This document shows, one piece after another, positions 56,751 through 64,000 of a stretch of 64,000 bases of DNA (position 1 is its first letter; each line of letters begins with the position of its first letter). A program made the position numbers and the translations under genes. The stretch is taken from assembly GCA_028571685.1 (NCBI GenBank), contig CM053142.1:124240796-124304795 (forward strand), given 5' to 3'. The stretch is from Heterohyrax brucei (Eukaryota; Chordata; Mammalia; Hyracoidea; Procaviidae). The notes below the pieces were generated by a model. It did no database searches, had not been told where the DNA came from, and was given only the letters and a program-made list of their open reading frames with translations.

Positions 56751-57111
56751 CATATATGTTTATGTATAACAGATTATCTAAGTGTGTAGGTACTAGTAGA
56801 AAAATACCTGAAAGACGATAGTAAAATGTTAATAGTAACTATCTTTAGGTAGACATTGGATTTATATTGGTATTTTCTAAATTTTTCACAATGAGGAGTA
56901 ATTATTTCTGTAATCAGAAAAAAAAGGCATTCCTTTTTATAGAAAAACTAAAACTATTCCTCTTCCTCGGCTTGTAGGATGGTAGTAATGTTGTTTCTTC
57001 ATATAGGTTCTTTTTAACACAAGTATATCCACTTCATGATATTTATCACTATATACTTACATTTGTATATTTTTCAGTGTATTTATTATACTGCAATGAA
57101 AAATTATATGT

Positions 57112-57270
57112 ATGGAAACCCTGGTGGTGTAGTAAAGTGTCATGGCTGCTAACCAGTGGGTCAGCAGTTCAGATTTGCCAGGCGCTCCTTGGAAACTGTG
57201 GGACAATTCTCCTCTCTCTGTAGGATTGCTGTGATTCCAAATCAAGTCAACAGCAGTGGGTTGTTTATTG
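57112..57270 (+). repeat. AfroSINE
   Basis: Complete short-form copy (aaccctggtggtgtagtaaa, ccaggcgctccttggaaact). Confidence 0.92.
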
Positions 57271-57882
57271 TTGTTGTGTGTGTGTATGTTAGTTTGGGTA
57301 ATTTAAGTTTTCAGATAAACTTAGAGATATATTTACTACTTATCTAATGGCCTAATCAAAATTTAGGTGACCACAAGACTTTTATTTTAGCTCATTAGCT
57401 GCTAAATACAATGTAAATAGTAATTATTGGACTAAATTGAATCAGTTTGGATAGGCACAGATTTTTATACTTCTTCAGGAAACTTTTATTGTTGGGTTTT
57501 TATACTACAAATAATACTTCTTTCAGAACTAACCAAGTATTTTAGAATTTAGAAGTGTTTTATATTTGTTCATATGTCAAAAAAATATGTTAGTTTTTTT
57601 GGTCTAAGACAAGTTTTTGACCAGAATTACATGAATTTAATAGCATTATTTAATATCTTTCTCATAATTTCTTTTTAAGATTCATTTAACCATATTGAAA
57701 CTTAATTACACTTGTACTCTCAAATATGCAGATAATGCTCTGTCTTGATTTATAGCCGGTTAAAATACTGCAGTTTAAAAAACTGGTTTATTACATTCAG
57801 ACAGATAATTGATTTAGAAATAAGAAAAATATGATTTTACCTTGAAAATAAGAAATTCTGAATAATATAGATGTCACTTCAA
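57271..57882. other. Intron 4, no recognised element
   Basis: AT-rich intron without a recognised repeat or gene. Confidence 0.55.
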
Positions 57883-58015
57883 GCAAGGCAGTTAAGAGCT
57901 TGGGTACTAACCACAGGGTCAGCTGGTTGAGTCCACCAGCTGCTCCTTTAAAGCACTGTGGTACAGTTCTGCTACAGGGTCACTGAAGCAAAATGAACTA
58001 GCAACAACAGTTTTA
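57883..58015 (+). repeat. AfroSINE, partial
   Basis: Begins in the head (ggcagttaagagcttgggta); short, with internal deletion before the tail (cagggtcactgaagcaaaat). Confidence 0.85.
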
Positions 58016-58104
58016 GGTTTATTCAAACTGAAATTTAAATTCATTTTAGTATATATTCTTAAGTTGGTTATGTTGTATTTAACTGGCATAACTAAGATTT
58101 TTTT

Positions 58105-58815
58105 TAAAGAAAATATTCTACATCCCATTTCATTGAGTGATGTCTAGGATCACAAAACCTAGCAAGCAGCCATCTAAGTAGCATCAGCTGGTCCTAGCCC
58201 ACCTGGAACAGAGGAGAATGAAGGACATCCAAGACATGAGGAAAATATGAGTCCAGGTGACAGGAGATGCTCTATGATCTGAGACAACAAAAGCATGAGA
58301 CCAGAAAAACTAGGTGGTACCAGGCCATTACCAGTGACTGCCCTGATAAGGAAAACAACCTAGAGTTTCTTACGTAGCAAGAGAAAAATGGGGGTGCAGA
58401 TCTAGAACTCTATTAAAAGACCAGGTGATGGTCCATCAGACTGACGGTTCCCCTGAAGACATGACCCTCAGACTGTCTGTTAGTACAAAGCTAAAACCAG
58501 TACCTAAGCCAACTCTTCAGAGACTAGACTGCACTATAACACATAGAGTGATGCTGGCAAAGAGTGTGGTTCTTGGCTTAAATATATACATGAGACTTTC
58601 TGAACAGCTCTTGTTCAGAGTCGATATGAGAGGGTGCAGGGGGACAGGAGTTAGTTGAATGAATACAGGAAGTACAGAGTGGAAGGTAGGAGTGTGCTGT
58701 CACAGGGTAGGTAGAGCAGTTAGAGTCGTGTAGAGGTGTACGTATGCAGGGTTTTTATATGGCAGATTGACTTGGATTGTAAACTTTCATTCACAGCACA
58801 ATAAAACGTTTTAAA
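58105..58815 (+). mobile_element. 5'-truncated L1 (second-family 3' UTR), sense
   Basis: Sense copy of the 3' UTR type found antisense at 18119-18780 and 49095-49790: tgagtgatgtctaggatcac, ccagtgactgccctgataag, cggttcccctgaagacatga, gcacaataaaacg at the end. It ends about 400 bp before exon 5. Confidence 0.88.
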
Positions 58816-59214
58816 AAATACAATAAATTTTTCAGAAAAGGATTTTTCTATCTGTAGTATCGTCTGATTCATACTATAATTTTTAACTCTTACATATCAT
58901 CAGGAAGTGTACTGATTTTATTATATGCAAAAAGTTAATGCATAAATTGTATTTTAGTGTTTGTGATTGAACTGACTTACCTTTTGAGCCTTAAATTACT
59001 ACCACCCCCAGCCCCATTAAAAACCACACTTGGTCATAAAAACAGTTATTGTCAGTTTGTTTAGATTTTTTCTTCCTCATATATTTGTTTACTTATTCTT
59101 GTATTCTATCAGTATTTAAATTTAGGGTGATATATGCTCGTGAGCACTTAGTTGTTTGTAGTATATCATAAAATATTTATTGTACTTACATGTATCTTTC
59201 CTTCTTAAATCTAG
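58816..59214. other. USP15 intron 4, distal unique part
   Basis: AT-rich sequence leading to the exon 5 acceptor (ccttcttaaatctag). No repeat recognised. Confidence 0.6.
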
Positions 59215-59360
59215 ATACAATTGAAAAGGAAATAAGAAAGATCTTCAGTATTCCAGATGAAAAGGAGACCAGATTGTGGAACAAATACATGAGTAACACA
59301 TTTGAACCACTGAATAAGCCAGACAGCACCATTCAGGATGCTGGTTTATACCAAGGACAG
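59215..59360 (+). CDS. USP15: USP15 exon 5 (UBL1 domain)
   Basis: Coding exon of 146 bp. Two bases complete the Asp codon from exon 4, then 48 codons run [20 protein letters not shown] to [10 protein letters not shown], ending in phase 0. It corresponds to residues about 159-207, most of the first ubiquitin-like domain. The acceptor ATCTAG and donor CAG|GTATTG are canonical. The peptide is identical to human USP15 as remembered. The next exon (expected to start VLVIEQKNEDGTWP) is not found in the remaining 4.6 kb, so the catalytic domain lies outside the window. Confidence 0.98.
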
Positions 59361-59766
59361 GTATTGTTTAGCAGTGCTGTTTATTATAAGCATACTATAC
59401 ATGAAGTCTTGGATTCACAGACTTGAATGAGTGTCTTTACAACATATAATGGATTTTGTTGTCTCTGGTGACTTCTTTCAAACTCATCTCTTCCCTGTGT
59501 GTCTTGGTCACTGGCTGTAACTTCTGCTTCTTTCCTTTAGCTTGAAATAATCTACTTGTTAAAAAGAGATTATTTTCAATCAAAACAGCTATTAATACTA
59601 TAAGATAGGTTAGCAGATTTTCTACAAAGTACTGAATTGTAAATATTTGTGGCTTTCAAGCCTGATGGTCTTTGTAGCAATCACAACATTGTCATTGTAG
59701 TAGCATAAAAAGCAGCTATCAATAGTATGTTAAAAAATAATAAAACAGGATGACTGTGTTACAGTA
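59361..59766. other. USP15 intron 5, proximal unique part
   Basis: Intronic sequence after exon 5 with no recognised repeat. Confidence 0.6.
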
Positions 59767-59934
59767 GGAAACCATTGTGGCATAGTGGTTAAGTGCTGTG
59801 GCTGCTAACCAGAAGTTTGACAGTTTGAATCTGCCAGGCACTCCTTGGAGACCCTATGGGGCAGATCTACTCTGTCCTATAGGGTCGCTGTGAGTCGACA
59901 TCGACTGGACAGCGGTCGGTTTGGTTTTCTGGTT
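59767..59934 (+). repeat. AfroSINE, little diverged
   Basis: One of the best-preserved copies. The tail keeps several CpGs (ctatagggtcgctgtgagtc, gacatcgactggacagcggt), suggesting a young insertion. Confidence 0.94.
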
Positions 59935-60014
59935 TTGGGCTTGCAGTAAAGCCTTATTTACAAAAGCAAGCATTGGAGTTACTGGATTTTGCCAACCTCT
60001 GTTAAAATGTGTGT

Positions 60015-60062
60015 AGGGCTGCCGTGAATCAGAATTCGGCTGATGGCAACAGCTAGGTTTTA
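60015..60062 (+). repeat. AfroSINE or RTE tail fragment
   Basis: Only the terminal segment is present (ggctgccgtgaatcagaatt, gctgatggcaacagc). Too short to decide between SINE and RTE. Confidence 0.6.
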
Positions 60063-60229
60063 AAACACATCAATCCCTAATTTGGTCTTTCTTTGTTATA
60101 TAATTCAAAGAAATGATTGAAGAAGCTTAAATACAGTCAGCAAGTTCTGTTGATTTTATTTTCTAAGCATTTCTTGGGTTTATCTCTGTTCTATTCTCAG
60201 TGTTATCATTCAGTAGTCTCTTAACAGAT

Positions 60230-60920
60230 CTGTCTGCCTCTAGTCTTCTTCTGTCCACTCAGTCTTCTGTATTTTTCCTACAAAATTCTTTCTAAAATGT
60301 AAACTTTGTTATTTCCGTATCATAAATCTTTCCTGGTTCCTTAATGATGAAGCATCTTATTACAAGATGCAAATCATGATTTGACCTCTTATGTAGTCTT
60401 CCAGCATCTTTAGATTATCCTTGCCTTATGATTTACTTATAACAGTATTAGATATGCGTTTCTAAACACACTAGGCTCTTCCATACTCCCGTGCTTTTGC
60501 TTATGTTGCTCCATGTGCCTGCTGTACTCTTCCCAGTTCCTCAGTCCATCCAGCAAAAATTAACTGTCTTATCATCTCACCAGACAAGCTTATTCAGCCT
60601 TCTGATTCTAGCTCAAATGTCACATCTCCAGCCTTCGCTGATCTGTTTTTGGTTTATTTCCGTCCAAGAGCCATACTAAAGTACAAGAGTCTTTTTACAT
60701 GGAGAACAACTGTTTTTGTAACTTCTGTAATACTTTTATAATGATGTATTTCTGTGCATTTTATGTAATTCATTGTATATGTAAGGTACTTATATACTGA
60801 GCTCTCCAGTTAAACTGTGAGGTCTGTATTTTGGTTGGCTGTGTCTCTTATGTCTCTGACTTATTTTTGTCTTTACCTGTTTTTAATGCCTAACACAATA
60901 CCCAGTCCTTCAGTTGCATG
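60230..60920 (+). mobile_element. L2 (LINE2) remnant, sense
   Basis: Very diverged L2 3' region: ctcttccatactcccgtgct, tgtgcctgctgtactcttcc, agctcaaatgtcacatctcc and a terminal taatgcctaacacaatac phrase. The 62-codon frame at 60491 is not a gene. Confidence 0.72.
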
Positions 60921-61191
60921 TAGGTTTTTTCCTTTATTTTGTTCAGTTTTATGAAAAATTATTTTGAAATCTATGATAGTAAGTTGTGAAAGTATTTAGG
61001 TATTAATAAATACTAATTTCCCTAGGTTTATAGGAAGTAATGTTTATTAAATGGTTACTACTTGGCTGGCATGCCAAATTTTATAGTAGACTGTAAAAAC
61101 AGTGCTCTTCAGCTCTATTTTAATCATTATATTCTTAGATTCAGTCATAAAATCCAGTGTGTGTTATAATTAAGAGTTGAGTTGCTCTGAT

Positions 61192-61350
61192 TGAGGAGTC
61201 CATGGTTAGTGCATAAGTTCACACACTCTGTTGCTAGAAGTTGACAGCTGAAACCATCTAGATGCGCTTCAGGAGAACACCTGGCAGTCTACTTCCTTCC
61301 CCCCTCCCCCAAAATCAGACTTTGAATACTCTATGGAGGACAGTTCTGTT
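61192..61350 (+). repeat. AfroSINE, long form, highly diverged
   Basis: The cctggcagtctacttccttc block and tctatggaggacagttctgt are recognisable; head and tail are poor. Confidence 0.6.
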
Positions 61351-61649
61351 GGAATAAAGACATTAGAACTCTATCTGTGAGCCAACACTCTTCTCCGTAC
61401 CCAGTCAATTCCTTCTGTCTCCCAGTGCACATATATTTCTCTCCTTGAGGCCTTGAGATACCTCCAGGAGTACAATTTGAAAAATATAGAACTAATTATT
61501 TTAATCTTTTCAGTGATTCTACATAATGAATATCATTGTCTCCATCATGTGTAATTTGATGTTCTTAATAGCAGATATCAGATTGCCAGTAAAAGAATAA
61601 ATACCATTAGGATTATTTAATCCTTTGAAACATGCCAGAGTGTCACAAT

Positions 61650-61800
61650 TATAAGCTACTAACAGAAAGATTAGTTGTTTGAACATACCCAGAAGTGCCC
61701 AAAAGGTCCTGACTTGGAAAATCTGTGGAGCACAGTTCTACTCTTCAAGGTATAGCATTGTAATTAGTTGGAGTTGACTGGACAGCAATTGGTTTGGTGT
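61650..61800 (+). repeat. AfroSINE, diverged
   Basis: Head partly lost; body and tail readable (gcacagttctactcttcaag, ggagttgactggacagcaat). Confidence 0.75.
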
Positions 61801-62209
61801 GATTTAGTTTAGTTTTCAAAAAATTGATACTAAATTGTCCAGATTTTATGAGAACTGTTTTCTGATTGATAATAAATGAGCTAAACACTATCCTCGACTT
61901 CTGTTTTTGTTGTTTTAAGTTTTCACTGAAATTTAAAGTATTTTTTTTAGAAATTGAACCAGAGATACAATGTTGAAATGTTTGCCTCCCCAAATGAATA
62001 GTTTTTTCCTCTTCCTTTTTGTTAGTGTCTGTGTGTATTTAAGTAAATTTTGAAACCTTTCTAAATCTATTTTTATTTCAAGATTTAACTTTAAATAAAA
62101 TGTTACTCATTTAAATTAAGGAGTGAGTTTTAACATTTCCATTAGCCATCAATGTTAACATCTATGGTTGTAAAAACTTGGATATTTAATTATAAATGCT
62201 ACTAAGAAC
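61801..62209. other. Intron 5, no recognised element
   Basis: AT-rich, with no repeat or gene I can support. Confidence 0.55.
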
Positions 62210-62370
62210 TAGCAGCCATGGTGGCAGAGTGGTTAAGTTCTGGGCTGCTAACCAGCAGGTCAGCAGTTGAAATCTACCAGCTGCTCCTTGGAAACTCTAG
62301 GGAGCCGTTTTAGTTTTTCCTATAGGGCTGTTCTGTGTCAAAATTGACAGTAACAAGTTGTTTTTTTTTC
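62210..62370 (+). repeat. AfroSINE
   Basis: Complete short-form copy (atggtggcagagtggttaag, gggctgctaaccagcaggtc) with a poly(T) end. Confidence 0.92.
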
Positions 62371-63593
62371 AAACTAGGAATTAAGGTGTATAGATAAACT
62401 TCAGATATTTACTTGAGTCTTCAGTTTAAAAGATAAGTTTTTAAAAGACAGACTGTAAACATTATTATTAAATGTATAACTTTGAAATGATTGTAGTTTG
62501 TGGGTGGGTGGGGGTGTGTCGTGAGAACAAACATGCATCTATAGTTTGTATGTAGACATCTCCATAGTTCAAGGTTGTAGTCAAGAAAAGCTTTTTCGGG
62601 ACTTAAATGTCCTTCACTGAATTCAGTTTTATAAATGTGTAAAAATATGTGAATGCATGATAAGACTATTGTCAGAATGATAATCAGAAAACTGACAGTA
62701 AGAGTTAATTGTCTTTGATAGGAAAAGAAAGAAATGTAATCAGGGAGAAATTCAGATGGTAGGTACACTGTGTACATACCTTACATATACATTATATGTG
62801 GTTTTTGAATATATGAAATGAAGCGTTTGCTTTTTCAGACAATTAAATTTTCGCTAGCGTGTTCTTTAAACAACATAGTTCCATGAATTTTAAAAATCAC
62901 TCTTCTGTTGTTGTTAGATCTTTGCTGAATTTTACATGGTTAATATACAGATGCCAATTTATAAATGGCCTAAAACATGCAGTCCACCAGAACAAATTAC
63001 CAAGCATATATAGAGTAGGTGCAAAATTCCAGCTTTAAGTAGATTTAATGAGTCTCAAAATACAAAATGCATTTGAATTTGTAGTACCTTGAATTTATAC
63101 CATCATGTTGTCTATGGTATAATTTTCCCATGAGTTTGGTTATTAATTCTTGAGATTAACATGTTTGTTTTGCTAATTTAATTTATTAAATTAAATAATT
63201 ATCTTCAGTTAGTTTTTCTTCTTTGTACAAGCTCCCCCTTAGGAAAAACTAGAAGAAATGCTTCTTTTTTCATCTGAAAAATTGAAAGATTCTGGGATGT
63301 TTCAGAATAAAGAAAAGTTCTGCTTCAGCCATGCTGCAGTAGGGAACTTTAGTCTGATACAAATGTGCCTATCATATATTAAAATATTCTGTAATTTGCA
63401 TAGTGATAATATAAATACAGACAAATTTCAAAACTGCAAGTAAGTTATATATTGCCTATAATTTGGAATTATCTCTACCATTATTTGTCAGTATTAGCAT
63501 AATGGTTAGCTAAAGTCAGATATCAGTAAGTTTAATAATAACTGCAATTATTTATTTAACATTTTCTGTCTCTTTGCACAGTAGTGTTATAAG
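62371..63593. other. Intron 5, no recognised element
   Basis: 1.2 kb of AT-rich intron with a short G/T-rich run at 62500-62520. Neither the 118-codon minus frame at 62421 nor the frame at 63258 shows a known domain. Confidence 0.5.
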
Positions 63594-63785
63594 CAGAAAC
63601 CTGGTGGCATAGTGATTAAGAGCTGTGTCTGCTAACCAAAAGGTTATCAGTTCAAATCCACTAGGCACTTCTTGGAAACTCTGTGGGACAGTTCTGATTT
63701 GTCCTATAGGGTAACTAAGAGTCTAAATCAAGTTGACAGCAGTGTTTTTTGTTGCTGTTGTTGCTGTTTTGTTTTTTTTTTTTTA
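63594..63785 (+). repeat. AfroSINE
   Basis: Complete short-form copy (aacctggtggcatagtgatt, aaccaaaaggttatcagttc), ending in a GTT/T-rich tail. Confidence 0.92.
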
Positions 63786-63854
63786 ATGTTGTAAGCTGCA
63801 AATACAAAGAGAAAATGTGTTCCCTCAACTCAGGGAATTTTATTTACTTGGACT

Positions 63855-64000
63855 GCACTTTGTTATGAGGTCTGACAAGTCCAGGCACTTAATTGTTCTT
63901 AGTGCTACATACCTCATTGCTGAATATCACTGCAGTCACCTTCAGAGTACTCCCCCTTGGGAAGATATGCACCAACGCCAATACCTAGTCCATTCTTCAA
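63855..64000 (-). mobile_element. Mariner-like element end, antisense, cut by window edge
   Basis: Starts at the terminal repeat (gtctgacaagtccaggcact, cttaattgttct) and continues into the reverse complement of the 3' end of the mariner at 45174-46430 (ctacatacctcattgctgaa, accaacgccaatacctagtc). The rest lies beyond the window. Confidence 0.9.

Noticed and set aside
59361-64000. Next USP15 exon (VLVIEQKNEDGTWP...)
   Set aside because: Searched by eye for this peptide after exon 5; not present, so it must lie beyond the window.
1-64000. CRISPR arrays, operons, bacterial promoters or Polinton/retroviral coding regions
   Set aside because: No regularly spaced repeats, no prokaryotic gene organisation, and no capsid, integrase or envelope-like frames; only solo LTR-like pieces were seen.

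Overview
This is mammalian nuclear DNA, almost certainly from an afrotherian (elephant-like, sirenian or relative). The diagnostic signal is about 35-40 copies, in both orientations, of the tRNA-derived AfroSINE, together with RTE-clade LINE fragments that share its 3' tail and several lineage-type L1 3' UTRs. No bacterial, organellar or viral genome organisation is present.

The only host gene I can support is USP15 (ubiquitin-specific protease 15, + strand). Four consecutive coding exons fall at 20571-20698, 37989-38119, 41497-41623 and 59215-59360. They are phase-compatible, have canonical AG/GT borders, and together encode residues about 31-207 of the known protein: most of the DUSP domain, the linker and most of the first UBL domain. 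The first coding exon lies left of the window and the catalytic domain lies to the right. The window is therefore part of intron 1, introns 2-4 complete (about 17.3, 3.4 and 17.6 kb) and part of intron 5.

The rest is intron filled with fossil mobile elements. Intron 1 holds AfroSINEs, antisense L1 pieces, one RTE fragment and two MaLR-like solo LTRs. Intron 2 is essentially one very old sense L1 (about 21.1-37.6 kb) used as a landing pad. It received an MLT1-like LTR, a head-to-tail pair of younger L1s (23.5-31.4 kb), a MaLR-like LTR, two RTE pieces in opposite orientation, an antisense L1 and several SINEs. Intron 3 has four SINEs and an L1 3' end. Intron 4 has an L1 with a twin-priming inversion, then an old antisense L1 (44.3-54.3 kb). 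That L1 carries a mariner, an RTE tail, a young L1 tail and a second, end-to-end antisense L1 (49.1-54.0 kb) which itself contains a scrambled mariner. Intron 5 has SINEs, an L2 fragment and a third mariner end cut by the window edge.

I looked for an undescribed system and did not find a convincing one. The most interesting items are structural: a seamless head-to-tail L1 pair sharing the same premature stop codon, an open frame on both strands of the L1 3' UTR, inverted SINEs closely flanking USP15 exon 3, and inverted-repeat pairs likely to form double-stranded RNA in the pre-mRNA. Family names come from recognising consensus patterns by eye; no database search was run, and repeat borders are accurate to roughly 5-30 bases unless target-site duplications are given.
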